The notes below the pieces were generated by a model. The model ran no database searches. It was not told where the DNA came from and saw only the letters and a list, made by a program, of their open reading frames with translations. Below, piece by piece: positions 9,157 through 17,343 of a DNA stretch of 64,000 nucleotides. How positions within the stretch are numbered: position 1 is the stretch's first letter; each line of letters begins with the position of its first letter. The translations under genes were made by a program, and so were the position numbers. This stretch comes from Oceanobacillus piezotolerans (GTDB lineage Bacteria; Bacillota; Bacilli; Bacillales; Amphibacillaceae), in assembly GCF_003665065.1 (NCBI RefSeq), contig NZ_RCHR01000002.1, forward strand, positions 1-64,000. Reading direction: 5' to 3'.

Positions 9157-10281
9157 TTAATATAATGATTCAGCGAAGTGAATAATTTGCTTTGTTTGTT
9201 CATACAGTAGAGTTTTAGCCTGACTAATACACTCTCCCAGTGTTATAGGCTTGTTTATAATAGAAAAGCAACCAGAAAACCTTTCCCTTAAACGATCTAA
9301 TTCTCCACCTAAACTCCCGGAAATCAGAACAACAGGTATATCATACTTATTAGCTAAGAACGCAACATGTCCCGGGGCCTTCCCGTATAAAGTCTGGACA
9401 TCACTCTGGCCTTCTCCAGTAATCACTAGATCCGCTTGTTTAATATCCTCCTCAAGCAGGAGAGTACTTGCTAATAAATTCGCCCCAGAAACCAAATCTG
9501 CTCCTATGGCAAGTAAAGCGAAACCGACACCGCCAGCAGCGCCAGAACCCGGAACGCCTCTCCATGATTTATTAACTGTTGTTTCTATTAAATGTGCATA
9601 ATGAGATAGTGCCTTATCATATTGAGATACTTGTGTTGGACTCGCTCCCTTTTGTGGACCAAATACGTAACTTGCTCCTCTGCTTCCACAAAGTGGATTA
9701 TCTACATCACTTGCTACCTTTATATCAATTCCATGAAGCCTCGGGTCCATTTCCTTAAAACTAAGTTTCCGGACTTGTTGTAAATCTTTTCCAAATCCAG
9801 TCAAAAGATTCCCCTTTTCATCCCACGCTTTCATACCCAGAGCTATCAACATACCTAAACCACCATCGTTAGTTGCACTTCCACCTAATCCAATAACAAT
9901 GGAGGTACAGTTCCTGTTGATAGCATCTCGAATAACTTCCCCCACACCAAGAGTAGTCGTATGATCAGGATCTCTTTTGCTAATTGGAACCTGAGTAAGA
10001 CCAGCAATGGATGCCAATTCAATGACTGCCTGCTTAGACTCCAAAATACCATAACTGGTCTGTATCTTTTCCCCGAGTGGTCCCGTACAGCTTACAGTGA
10101 CTCTCTTTCCCTCAGCAGATGCCAACATAACATCTAAGGTCCCTTCACCCCCATCTGCCATCGGCTTCATGATCACATGATGACTTTCATTTACATCTAG
10201 TATGGCTTCCCTCATTGTTTCTGCAGCTTCTAATGCAGTTAAACTTCCTTTAAAAGAATCTGGTGCTAAAATGATGTTCAT
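9157..10281 (-). CDS. glxK: glycerate kinase
   Basis: This 374-residue member of the GlxK/GarK glycerate kinase family (TIGR00045 type) phosphorylates D-glycerate with ATP to a phosphoglycerate. Family signatures include MNIILAPDSFKGSLTA at the N-terminus, GLGGSATNDGGLGML near 125, GAAGGVGFALLA near 250 and TGEGQSDVQTLYGKAPG near 290. ATG 10281 follows AAAGGAG by about six bases; the longer frame to 10308 has no site. The gene sits alone between metK and pckA, which are neighbours in B. subtilis, so it is an insertion in a conserved block. A D-2-hydroxyacid dehydrogenase at 46445 could feed glycerate to it, but that link is inference. Confidence 0.93.
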   Translation of the reverse strand: MNIILAPDSFKGSLTALEAAETMREAILDVNESHHVIMKPMADGGEGTLDVMLASAEGKRVTVSCTGPLGEKIQTSYGILESKQAVIELASIAGLTQVPISKRDPDHTTTLGVGEVIRDAINRNCTSIVIGLGGSATNDGGLGMLIALGMKAWDEKGNLLTGFGKDLQQVRKLSFKEMDPRLHGIDIKVASDVDNPLCGSRGASYVFGPQKGASPTQVSQYDKALSHYAHLIETTVNKSWRGVPGSGAAGGVGFALLAIGADLVSGANLLASTLLLEEDIKQADLVITGEGQSDVQTLYGKAPGHVAFLANKYDIPVVLISGSLGGELDRLRERFSGCFSIINKPITLGECISQAKTLLYEQTKQIIHFAESLY

Positions 10282-10443
10282 ATCGGACTCCTTTCCTCTA
10301 TTTATCAATCATTTAACAGCGTAGCGCCTACATTTCCTTGAAGTAATCATAATTCCATTTGATTAACCTTATTAAAGGCTTTCCACTACTTTTTTTATGT
10401 TTACTGCAATGAATTGCCCTCATCGTACACCTTAGTTTTTATT

Positions 10444-10454
10444 TATGTTATATT
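10444..10454 (+). promoter_or_regulatory. possible CcpN operator, distal
   Basis: TATGTTATATT matches the published CcpN consensus TRTGHYATAYW as I recall it. CcpN represses pckA and gapB during growth on glucose in B. subtilis. This copy is far (about 150 bases) from the pckA promoter, so it may be a chance match in AT-rich DNA. Confidence 0.35.
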
Positions 10455-10577
10455 ATAGCAAAAGTTTGAATAATTTTAATTTCCAAAGTACCTAATTCCT
10501 CTAAGTCCTCTAAATAATGGGAATAAGACTTTATATTTGTAAATTAAAAATTGTACATTATTTTTTCGCAATTAGTA

Positions 10578-10605
10578 TGGACTATTTTTTCTAATGTGTT
10601 ATACT
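10578..10605 (+). promoter_or_regulatory. pckA promoter overlapped by a CcpN-like operator
   Basis: A -35-like TGGACT (10578-10583), a 16-base spacer and a -10 box TATACT (10600-10605) lie about 60 bases before pckA. TGTGTTATACT (10595-10605) overlaps the -10 box and fits the CcpN consensus TRTGHYATAYW. This is where CcpN acts on B. subtilis pckA, so gluconeogenic repression is the inferred control. Confidence 0.6.
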
Positions 10606-10663
10606 AAATACCAGATTACAGTATATGATGGATTGTCAATACTAAAAAGGTAGGAGAACCGAG

Positions 10664-12250
10664 ATGAAAATGGTGGAAAAAACTTTGTTAAACGAATTAT
10701 ACGTTCACAAAAGCTTACACGAAAATTTGTCTGTTCCGCTTCTAGTTGAAAAGATACTAGAAAGAGAAGAAGCCATTCTATCTGAAAATGGAGCCATCCG
10801 AGCAACAACCGGCAAATATACTGGGAGATCCCCAGAGGATAAGTTTATCGTAAAAGATGAAGTATGCGAGAAGTTTGTTGATTGGGGTAAAGTAAACCAG
10901 CCAATTGAAGAGAAATACTTTGATCAGCTTTATCTTAAAGTAGTAGATTATTTATCAGAGAAGGAGGAAGTTTTCTCCTTTAAAGGATTTGCCGGAGCTG
11001 ATAAGAAATATCGTCTCCCGATACAGGTTTTTACTGAATATGCATGGCATAATTTATTCGCTCGCCAATTGTTCATCACGCCTACAGAAGAAGAATTAGA
11101 AAACCATCAAGCTGATTTCACGGTAGTTTACGCACCAACTTTTAAAGCAGACCCGGAAGTCGATGGTACTCACTCAGAAACGTTTATCATCATTTCCTTC
11201 AAAAAGCGTGTCATTCTAATAGGTGGTACAGAGTATGCTGGAGAAATCAAAAAATCTATATTCTCCATTATGAACTATCTCTTGCCACAACAAAACATAC
11301 TTTCTATGCACTGTTCAGCGAATGTAGGGCCTGAGGGAGATGTGGCGTTATTCTTTGGACTTTCTGGTACAGGCAAAACAACTTTATCAGCAGATCCATA
11401 TCGTCGTTTAATTGGTGATGATGAGCACGGTTGGGGACCAAATGGTGTATTTAATATTGAAGGTGGCTGTTATGCAAAATGTATTAACCTTTCAGAGGAA
11501 AAAGAACCACAAATCTATAATGCCATCCGTTTTGGGTCTGTACTAGAAAACGTTATTTTAGACGAAACAACAAGAATGCCTGATTATGATGATACTTCTT
11601 TAACTGAAAATACAAGAGCAGCTTATTCAATTGAAAATATTGATAATATAATAACACCGAGTATAGCAGGACATCCAAATGCGATTATTTTCTTAACAGC
11701 CGATGCGTCTGGTACACTGCCACCAATCAGTAAGCTTTCAAAGGAACAAGCGATGTACCATTTCTTAAGTGGATATACAAGTAAATTAGCAGGTACAGAG
11801 CGTGGAGTGACGGAGCCACAAGCAACATTTTCTGCTTGCTTTGGATCACCATTCCTTCCACTTGAGCCATCTAAATATGCTAAAATGCTTGGAGAGAAAA
11901 TCGATCAATATAATGCTACCGTATTCTTGGTAAACACTGGCTGGACTGGCGGCTCCTACGGTGTTGGAAATCGAATGAAATTGTCTTACACGCGGGCAAT
12001 GGTACATTCTGCACTAGAAGGCGAACTAAACTCCGTGGAAACGTTCAAGGACGAAATATTCGGATTAGAGATTCCAGTACAAATTCCTGGTGTTCCAGAT
12101 GAAGTGTTAATTCCAAGAAATACTTGGCAGGACAAAGATGCCTATGACCAAGCAGCTAAATCGCTAGCAATGGAGTTCCATAAAAACTTTGAAAAATTCA
12201 CACAAGCGTCTGAAGAAATTAAGCAAGCTGGACCAGTTTATAAAGGATAA
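10664..12250 (+). CDS. pckA: phosphoenolpyruvate carboxykinase (ATP)
   Basis: Converts oxaloacetate and ATP to phosphoenolpyruvate, CO2 and ADP, the entry step of gluconeogenesis. The 528 residues match the family. The ATP-binding loop is [14 protein letters not shown] near residue 235, followed by IGDDEHGWG, and the substrate-side [15 protein letters not shown] lies near residue 46. The ATG at 10664 is nine bases after AGGAG. The promoter carries a CcpN-like operator, consistent with repression on glucose. A hairpin terminator (12320-12348) follows. Confidence 0.97.
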   Translation: MKMVEKTLLNELYVHKSLHENLSVPLLVEKILEREEAILSENGAIRATTGKYTGRSPEDKFIVKDEVCEKFVDWGKVNQPIEEKYFDQLYLKVVDYLSEKEEVFSFKGFAGADKKYRLPIQVFTEYAWHNLFARQLFITPTEEELENHQADFTVVYAPTFKADPEVDGTHSETFIIISFKKRVILIGGTEYAGEIKKSIFSIMNYLLPQQNILSMHCSANVGPEGDVALFFGLSGTGKTTLSADPYRRLIGDDEHGWGPNGVFNIEGGCYAKCINLSEEKEPQIYNAIRFGSVLENVILDETTRMPDYDDTSLTENTRAAYSIENIDNIITPSIAGHPNAIIFLTADASGTLPPISKLSKEQAMYHFLSGYTSKLAGTERGVTEPQATFSACFGSPFLPLEPSKYAKMLGEKIDQYNATVFLVNTGWTGGSYGVGNRMKLSYTRAMVHSALEGELNSVETFKDEIFGLEIPVQIPGVPDEVLIPRNTWQDKDAYDQAAKSLAMEFHKNFEKFTQASEEIKQAGPVYKG

Positions 12251-12319
12251 TCAATATATTATTTCCTCATCCCACAAGGATTTAATTATAATCTAAAGCC
12301 TATGTTAGCATTTGCTAAC

Positions 12320-12352
12320 AAGTCGATCTCTTTCATAGAGGTCGACTTTTTT
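12320..12352 (+). terminator. terminator of pckA
   Basis: AAGTCGATCTCT pairs with AGAGGTCGACTT (one wobble pair) and is followed by a T-run. A small extra hairpin, TTAGCATTTGCTAA, lies just before it. Confidence 0.85.
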
Positions 12353-12570
12353 ATTTGTCTTCTACTATAGAATAAGGAGGTTTTCCCAAGCAATTTGATC
12401 GAAGGAAAATAGGCATTCACACAATTTTTGATTTTGACATAAACTGTGTTGATTAGAAAACTTGGCATTCGCTAAGCCTTTGAGCGAATGCCATCGTTGC
12501 ACTTATGCAGGTAAATATGTTTTTACTATCTTACCTGCAAAAATGATGAACTGAGAAAGGTTGGATTGTT
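12353..12570 (+). promoter_or_regulatory. structured leader before the ABC transporter operon
   Basis: No gene is visible. Two perfect hairpins stand in a row: GGCATTCGCT/AGCGAATGCC (12464-12473 with 12483-12492) and GCAGGTAA/TTACCTGC (12507-12514 with 12531-12538). The second ends about 32 bases before the start codon. TTGACA at 12434-12439 could be a -35 box but has no good -10 box. The region does not match the TPP, RFN, S-box or T-box patterns. Confidence 0.5.
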
Positions 12571-13560
12571 ATGAGAAAAATTAAGTTTCTCACTGTGTTA
12601 TCCGTATTTTTACTCCTCTTCCTTTCTGCTTGTAACATGAATAGCACATCAAAAATAACATTAGCCGAAGTAACGAGATCGGTATTTTATACACCATTGT
12701 ACGTTGCAATCGAGCATGGATTTTTTGAAGAGGAAGGAATCGAAATTGACTTACAAACCACTTGGGGTGGTGACACCACAATGACAACCCTCTTATCAGG
12801 CGGAGCAGATATTGCTCTTGTTGGAGCGGAGACTTCGATTTATGTGTATGCGCAAGATTCAAGAGATTATGCTATAAATTTTGCGCAATTAACGCAAACA
12901 GATGGAACTTTCCTAGTGGCAAAAGAACCTAAGCCTGATTTTAAGTGGGAGGATTTAAGAAATAGTAATTTCTTAGGCCAGCGTGTAGGCGGAATGCCCC
13001 AAATGGTTGGAGAATTTGTTTTAAAGAAACACGGTATTGATCCTCATCAGGATGTATCCCTTGATCAAAGTGTCGATTTCGCTAATATTCCAAGTGCATT
13101 TGCTTCAGGTGATTATGAATATGTTCAATTGTTCGAGCCTACTGCAAGCGTCTTTGAAACGGAAGGTACGGGACATATCGTAGCCTCCTTTGGAGAAGAA
13201 TCCGGTAAGGTCCCATATACTGGATTTATGGCGAAACAAAGTTATTTGGATGATGAAACTATTACAGTAGAGAAATTCACAAAGGCTTTATATAAAGCAC
13301 AACAATGGGTTAAGGAAAATGATGCAGAAACCATTGCAGAAGTTGTCCATCCATTTTTTGAAGATACAGATGTATCCTTAATAGCCTCTTCTATCGAACG
13401 TTATAAAAATCAAGACTCCTTTGCAACAGATCCCATTCTCGACGAGGAAGAATGGCAAAACTTAAAGGACATAATGAATGAAGCTGGAGAATTACCAATG
13501 GATGTTCCATATGCAGATTTAGTAAACACCGATTTTGCAAAGGCAGTGACTAATCAGTAA
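12571..13560 (+). CDS. ytlA: ABC transporter substrate-binding lipoprotein (NMT1/THI5-like, YtlA-like)
   Basis: This 329-residue lipoprotein has the signal KIKFLTVLSVFLLLFLSAC with lipobox cysteine near residue 21. The mature part starts like NMT1/THI5/SsuA receptors: LAEVTRSVFYTPLYVAIEHGFFEEEGI, then a GGDTTMTTLLSGGADIALVG ligand-binding turn. Relatives bind thiamine precursors (HMP), nitrate, bicarbonate or sulfonates; the sequence does not settle which. It is the first gene of a three-gene operon (receptor, ATPase, permease) matching B. subtilis ytlA-ytlC-ytlD in position after pckA. A leader with two hairpins lies upstream. Confidence 0.85.
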   Translation: MRKIKFLTVLSVFLLLFLSACNMNSTSKITLAEVTRSVFYTPLYVAIEHGFFEEEGIEIDLQTTWGGDTTMTTLLSGGADIALVGAETSIYVYAQDSRDYAINFAQLTQTDGTFLVAKEPKPDFKWEDLRNSNFLGQRVGGMPQMVGEFVLKKHGIDPHQDVSLDQSVDFANIPSAFASGDYEYVQLFEPTASVFETEGTGHIVASFGEESGKVPYTGFMAKQSYLDDETITVEKFTKALYKAQQWVKENDAETIAEVVHPFFEDTDVSLIASSIERYKNQDSFATDPILDEEEWQNLKDIMNEAGELPMDVPYADLVNTDFAKAVTNQ

Positions 13561-13573
13561 GGAGGCTTTAAGA

Positions 13574-14359
13574 ATGTCATTTCTAACATTAGATCGAGTA
13601 TCACACCACTACTTTTATAAAAACGGATACACAAAGGCTTTAGAAAATATTTCCTTCACACTAAAAGAAGGTGAATTTATCTCATTGCTCGGTCCAAGTG
13701 GATGTGGAAAGTCTACTATCCTTTCGATTATTTCAGGGCTGTTCAAACAAACAGAAGGGCATGTAACGCTTGAGAATAAACCTATTACAGAATCGAAGCT
13801 TGCAATTGGATATATGTTACAGCAGGATTACCTTTTTCCCTGGAAAACCATCCTGAGCAATGCTCTGCTCGGTCCAAAGATAACAAATAACAACGAGGAC
13901 TCCATGAGGCAAACAGCCTTACAACTATTGGAAGAAGTTGGATTATCAGGAGTTGCAGATAAATATCCCACAGAATTGTCTGGGGGGATGCGTCAGCGAG
14001 TTGCATTAGTGCGAACACTAATTAACGATCCAAAGATTCTGTTACTAGATGAACCATTTTCTGCTCTTGATTATCAAACAAAACTAAAGCTGGAAGACTT
14101 GGTTGGTAAGCTACTAAAAACATATCACAAGTCAGCTATTCTCGTTACACATGATATTGGTGAAGCGATTGCAATGAGTGACCGAATTCTAGTAATGGGA
14201 TCCAATCCTGGAACCATCGCAAAATCATTCGAAGTGCCAATAGAATTAAGGAACCAACTCCCATTAGAGGTTAGGAAGCATCCTAAATATCAGATTCTAT
14301 TTGATAAAATATGGGCTGAGTTAGAGGAAAAAGAGAAACAAAAGGGGCGCTCTTCATGA
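13574..14359 (+). CDS. ytlC: ABC transporter ATP-binding protein (YtlC-like)
   Basis: This 261-residue ATPase belongs to the nitrate/sulfonate/taurine import family. Walker A is GPSGCGKS near residue 43, the Q-loop is [10 protein letters not shown], the signature is [13 protein letters not shown] and Walker B is [12 protein letters not shown], followed by the switch histidine in VTHD. It begins 13 bases after the receptor gene with AAGGAGG upstream and overlaps the permease gene by four bases (ATGA), so translation is probably coupled. It supplies energy for the adjacent permease at the inner face of the membrane. Confidence 0.93.
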   Translation: MSFLTLDRVSHHYFYKNGYTKALENISFTLKEGEFISLLGPSGCGKSTILSIISGLFKQTEGHVTLENKPITESKLAIGYMLQQDYLFPWKTILSNALLGPKITNNNEDSMRQTALQLLEEVGLSGVADKYPTELSGGMRQRVALVRTLINDPKILLLDEPFSALDYQTKLKLEDLVGKLLKTYHKSAILVTHDIGEAIAMSDRILVMGSNPGTIAKSFEVPIELRNQLPLEVRKHPKYQILFDKIWAELEEKEKQKGRSS

Positions 14360-15156
14360 AAAATGACGAAACTCTTTTTACAGCTTACCAAAAGAACTTG
14401 AAAAGAGAGCGTAAAATAATTCTTTCCTGGCAGCTCCTTATTTTAATATCATTCATTTCACTTTGGGAAGTTAGCAGTAAAATGTACTGGATAGACCCTT
14501 TGTTGTTTAGTTCACCAACCAGAATAACACTTTCTCTTTTTGAGCGTTTTATAAATGGGTCTATGTTTACACACTTATCTGTAACCCTTTTTGAAACCAT
14601 CCTAGGATTTATAATTGGAACGATTGGCGGGGTAATTATCGCTTCATCGCTTTGGTCCTCTAACAGATTTTCACGAATTATGGACCCCTATTTAGTCGTT
14701 CTAAACGCAATGCCAAAAGTTGCTCTAGGTCCAATTATTATCGTTGCTTTAGGTCCTGGCTATTTATCGATTATAACAATGGGGTTCCTGGTATCTGTCA
14801 TTATAACTACACTCACTGTTTACTCTGCATTTAATGAGGTTGATCCTAACTATGAAAAGGTATTAAAAAGCTTTGGGGCTACCAAATGGCAATGCTTTAA
14901 AGAGGCGGTCTTTCCCGCTACCCTCCCGACTATCATATCTATGTTAAAGGTTAATGTAGGGCTGTCTTGGGTTGGGGTTATCGTTGGGGAGTATTTAGTC
15001 TCCAAACAAGGATTGGGATATTTAATTATTTATGGATTTCAGGTATTTGATTTTACATTGGTCATGTCCAGTCTTGTGATTATTGCTATTCTTGCAGCCA
15101 TGATGTATAAGATAGTAGAACGAATTGAACGATGGTTAATCAAGAACACCAAATAG
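14356..15156 (+). CDS. ytlD: ABC transporter permease (YtlD-like)
   Basis: This 266-residue inner-membrane permease has about six hydrophobic segments. The coupling-helix loop is [31 protein letters not shown], typical of the SsuC/TauC/NrtB (BPD_transp_1) type. The start overlaps the ATPase stop by ATGA. With the two preceding genes it forms a complete importer. Its substrate is unknown; thiamine precursors or organosulfur and nitrogen compounds are the usual cargoes for this family. Confidence 0.92.
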   Translation: MKNDETLFTAYQKNLKRERKIILSWQLLILISFISLWEVSSKMYWIDPLLFSSPTRITLSLFERFINGSMFTHLSVTLFETILGFIIGTIGGVIIASSLWSSNRFSRIMDPYLVVLNAMPKVALGPIIIVALGPGYLSIITMGFLVSVIITTLTVYSAFNEVDPNYEKVLKSFGATKWQCFKEAVFPATLPTIISMLKVNVGLSWVGVIVGEYLVSKQGLGYLIIYGFQVFDFTLVMSSLVIIAILAAMMYKIVERIERWLIKNTK

Positions 15157-15222
15157 TTGTTAATTATAAAACTCATATGGTCTGATTCTCCCAGGCCATA
15201 TTTTTCATTTTTTCAAAAAGAA

Positions 15223-15251
15223 TAGAAATATACGTTCGCATGCGATATAAT
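15223..15251 (+). promoter_or_regulatory. promoter of the small toxin gene
   Basis: There is a consensus -10 box TATAAT (15246-15251) with a weak -35 box TAGAAA (15223-15228) 17 bases upstream. Transcription from here would give a leader of about 75 bases before the small reading frame. Confidence 0.55.
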
Positions 15252-15335
15252 ACTAATACAATGGACAAGCTTCCACATGAGGGGTGGCACACCATTTCCT
15301 ACTAGGGATACTCCCTAGCAAGGGAGGTGATGCTT

Positions 15336-15416
15336 ATGGATATGGAGAATGTACTGATGCTGATGATTTCATTCGGATCGTTAATTGCATTTATCATGTC
15401 CGAGAAAAACAAATAA
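15336..15416 (+). CDS. putative holin-like type I toxin, 26 residues
   Basis: A 26-codon frame encodes MDMENVLMLMISFGSLIAFI then MSEKNK: one hydrophobic helix followed by a charged tail. The LMLMISFGSLI stretch strongly resembles the putative holin-like toxins of Firmicutes (TxpA/BsrG-like and Fst-like type I toxins), which insert in the membrane and are silenced by an antisense RNA. GGAGG at 15323-15327 is eight bases from ATG 15336; in-frame ATGs at 15330 and 15342 are alternatives. The leader contains CTAGGGA-TAC-TCCCTAG (15302-15318), whose right arm could also pair with the AGGGAG ribosome binding site, as expected for a translation-controlled toxin. A promoter lies upstream and hairpins downstream. 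The family call is by motif and layout only. Confidence 0.65.
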   Translation: MDMENVLMLMISFGSLIAFIMSEKNK

Positions 15417-15600
15417 CCCCTCATGTGCTCTAGCCCGGCCGTGAGGGATTATCCTTTCATGTGCCAACCCCCTTATGATGGGGTTAGTCTATTGTACCGT
15501 TCCATGTAACAGCATGGAGCGGTTTTTCTTATACAGTTATATTTCGTTTTCTAATGTTGCTATTATATTATATGCATTTCTAAAGTCATTATAACATAAT
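15417..15600. ncRNA. toxin 3' hairpins and possible convergent antitoxin RNA
   Basis: After the toxin stop lie AACCCC-GGGGTT (about 15467-15486) and CCGTTCCATG/CATGGAGCGG followed by TTTTTC (15498-15529), the likely toxin terminator. On the minus strand two TATAAT-like boxes occur between 15555 and 15600, so a leftward RNA overlapping the toxin 3' end is possible, as in txpA/ratA-type pairs. The antitoxin itself is inference. Confidence 0.4.
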
Positions 15601-15668
15601 CACTCACTTTGTATACACATTTAAGAATAAAGTGAAGCTTCCGTTAACAAAAAACGGATGCTGCTCAC

Positions 15669-16148
15669 CTAATTAATTGCAGGAGGTACCGTCTGAATTT
15701 GACCCAAACAATATTCTAGAACGCCATCTTTCATAATAAAACTAAATTTATTATTGTAACGAATATTTTTAGGTATTTTATCCAATAAGTGCGGCCCATC
15801 CGTTTCATAATATGTTAATTGGCTTTCTAATTTCTCTACATTTGCAAAATATACGTTTTTAATGACGTAATCACTTTTTCCATCAACATAGTATTGCCCA
15901 ATATAATGGAGCTCTTTAACGGTACCGCCTGTTTCCTCCATCACTTCACGAACGGCTGCTTGTTCAGCTGTTTCACCTGCTTCTACTTTTCCACCAGGGA
16001 ATTCCAATCCCCTCCCCTTATGCTTGGTTAGAAGCCATTTGTTCTGAAACCTGCAAATTACAAGTACATGTTTCGGATTTTCAGAAAAAGGATGGTCTTC
16101 AAAAGAAAGCTTTACTTCATTGTTGTAATAATCTCTAAACGTTTTCAA
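15669..16148 (-). CDS. ytkD: Nudix nucleoside triphosphatase YtkD
   Basis: This 159-residue Nudix hydrolase has its box at GGKVEAGETAEQAAVREVMEETGG (about residues 71-94; Glu residues of REVMEE are the metal ligands). The N-terminal KTFRDYYNNEVKLSFEDHPFSENPKHVLVICRF is the YtkD pattern. In B. subtilis, YtkD removes phosphates from damaged or normal nucleoside triphosphates (8-oxo-dGTP) and is linked to sporulation and RNA turnover. It is convergent with the toxin locus and shares a direction with the gene at 16178, which ends 30 bases upstream of its start. The start ATG is preceded by only a weak site. Confidence 0.9.
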   Translation of the reverse strand: MKTFRDYYNNEVKLSFEDHPFSENPKHVLVICRFQNKWLLTKHKGRGLEFPGGKVEAGETAEQAAVREVMEETGGTVKELHYIGQYYVDGKSDYVIKNVYFANVEKLESQLTYYETDGPHLLDKIPKNIRYNNKFSFIMKDGVLEYCLGQIQTVPPAIN

Positions 16149-16177
16149 CCTTTTTCAACTACCTTTATACTACGATG

Positions 16178-16735
16178 CTATATTAATGTGACATCCGTTA
16201 TCTTCCAACCATCACTATATGCTAATTCTAACTCAATGGTGTAGGCTCCGTCTATTACCGTGTTGTTATTCTGAATAATTTTTACCCTCTGTTCATCTAT
16301 TTTCTCTGTTTCGTATTCATTGTCTTTAACAAACCATGGCGGTGTCTCTGTCGGTAACATGTAGATCCCGTCTTCTTCTTCTCGATAATAGAAATCAACG
16401 TATGGCTCCGCTACTTCTTTTGTTGTTACCTTCTCAAATTCTGTTAATAATTCATCTTTTGTTTGAAAACGAACTGCTTTGTAATTTTCATCTATGTCCT
16501 GCACCAATGTATTCATAAATCCTTCTATTGCATAAATCAATTCTTCATGGGTCAATTCAGGTATTTCTTCACTGCCACTATTTTTAACAATTTCTTGTTT
16601 CCCAACTAAGGGTTTCTCCTGTGCTTTTACATGATTATTAACTACGAGAGCAGAATCGGCGTTGCTCAAATAAATTAAAGCAATCAGTACTCCAACAGCC
16701 ATTACACCAAATAGTGATATTAATCTTTTTCCCAT
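16178..16735 (-). CDS. membrane-anchored hypothetical protein
   Basis: I do not recognise this 185-residue protein. It starts with a basic stretch and one hydrophobic helix (about residues 5-24, LISLFGVMAVGVLIALIYL), and the rest is acidic and probably outside the cell. A conserved-looking middle section, LTHEELIYAIEGFMNTLVQDIDENYK, and the C-terminal AYSDGWKITDVTLI resemble small export-and-fold domains seen in Bacillaceae lipoproteins. GGGGAGG lies nine bases before the ATG. It probably shares a transcript with ytkD. Confidence 0.65.
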   Translation of the reverse strand: MGKRLISLFGVMAVGVLIALIYLSNADSALVVNNHVKAQEKPLVGKQEIVKNSGSEEIPELTHEELIYAIEGFMNTLVQDIDENYKAVRFQTKDELLTEFEKVTTKEVAEPYVDFYYREEEDGIYMLPTETPPWFVKDNEYETEKIDEQRVKIIQNNNTVIDGAYTIELELAYSDGWKITDVTLI

Positions 16736-16882
16736 TTGTTTAAGCCTCCCCTTTTAATCTCTCCTTATTACTATTCCTTATATTCTGAGGGGTTAAACGT
16801 TATAGGCTAAGGAATTCCCTACTTTAGTCTGTGACCTTTAAACATGTCTCCAGGAAAAAAATAGTGACAAAGTCCAATATCT

Positions 16883-17209
16883 CTATCTCTTATTATGATT
16901 ATTACTTAAAATATTCATACTTTCAATATGTTTCCTTGTTTTTTCAACTCCTAAATCATGGATTAATTGATAAGCTGAGGTTAAATACTCGTCGTATCGA
17001 TCATTTGCAGAATCGTGATGGTATTCCACAATTGGCACGTGCGCACGCAAAAAAGAAGAAAAACTAGCGTCATGTAAATGATTCATGATTATTCTAAGTT
17101 CACTTACCTCAGCCTCTGTTGCGAAAATCACAAAATCATCATTATTCTCGTATTTGATTTGAGAAATTTCACCTTCCCCTATGTTAACAAAATATCGTTT
17201 CTTTTCCAT
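16883..17209 (-). CDS. conserved hypothetical protein, cytosolic
   Basis: This 108-residue soluble protein starts MEKKRYFVNIGEGEISQI and contains FVIFATEAEVSELRIIMNHLHDA and a His-rich VPIVEYHHDSANDRYDEYLTSAYQLIHDLG. Proteins of this shape occur near the ytk/men region in other Bacillaceae; I know of no function. ATG 17209 lies six bases after GGAGGT, so the ATG two codons earlier is rejected. It stands between the menE terminator and the ytkD-side genes. Confidence 0.65.
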   Translation of the reverse strand: MEKKRYFVNIGEGEISQIKYENNDDFVIFATEAEVSELRIIMNHLHDASFSSFLRAHVPIVEYHHDSANDRYDEYLTSAYQLIHDLGVEKTRKHIESMNILSNNHNKR

Positions 17210-17302
17210 ATACATACCTCCATTTAATCTGTATCTGTCTACTTAAAAGTATTCTTAGAACACTTGACACTTATGCAGATTATAAACATTTTCACTACAA
17301 AA

Positions 17303-17340
17303 AAAGACTGCTTAAGAGCTTATAGCTTTAAACAGTCTTT
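17303..17340 (-). terminator. terminator of the men operon after menE
   Basis: AAAGACTGTTTAAAGC can pair with GCTCTTAAGCAGTCTTT (one unpaired base in the stem), followed on the minus strand by a T-run. It is placed right at the menE stop codon. Confidence 0.85.
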
Positions 17341-17343
17341 CAT

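Noticed and set aside
12550-12570. CTGAGA close to the ytlA start, as in TPP riboswitches
   Set aside because: The rest of the TPP aptamer (GGGGTGC, ACCTGATCTGGATAATGCC) is absent and the motif is only a few bases before the start codon.
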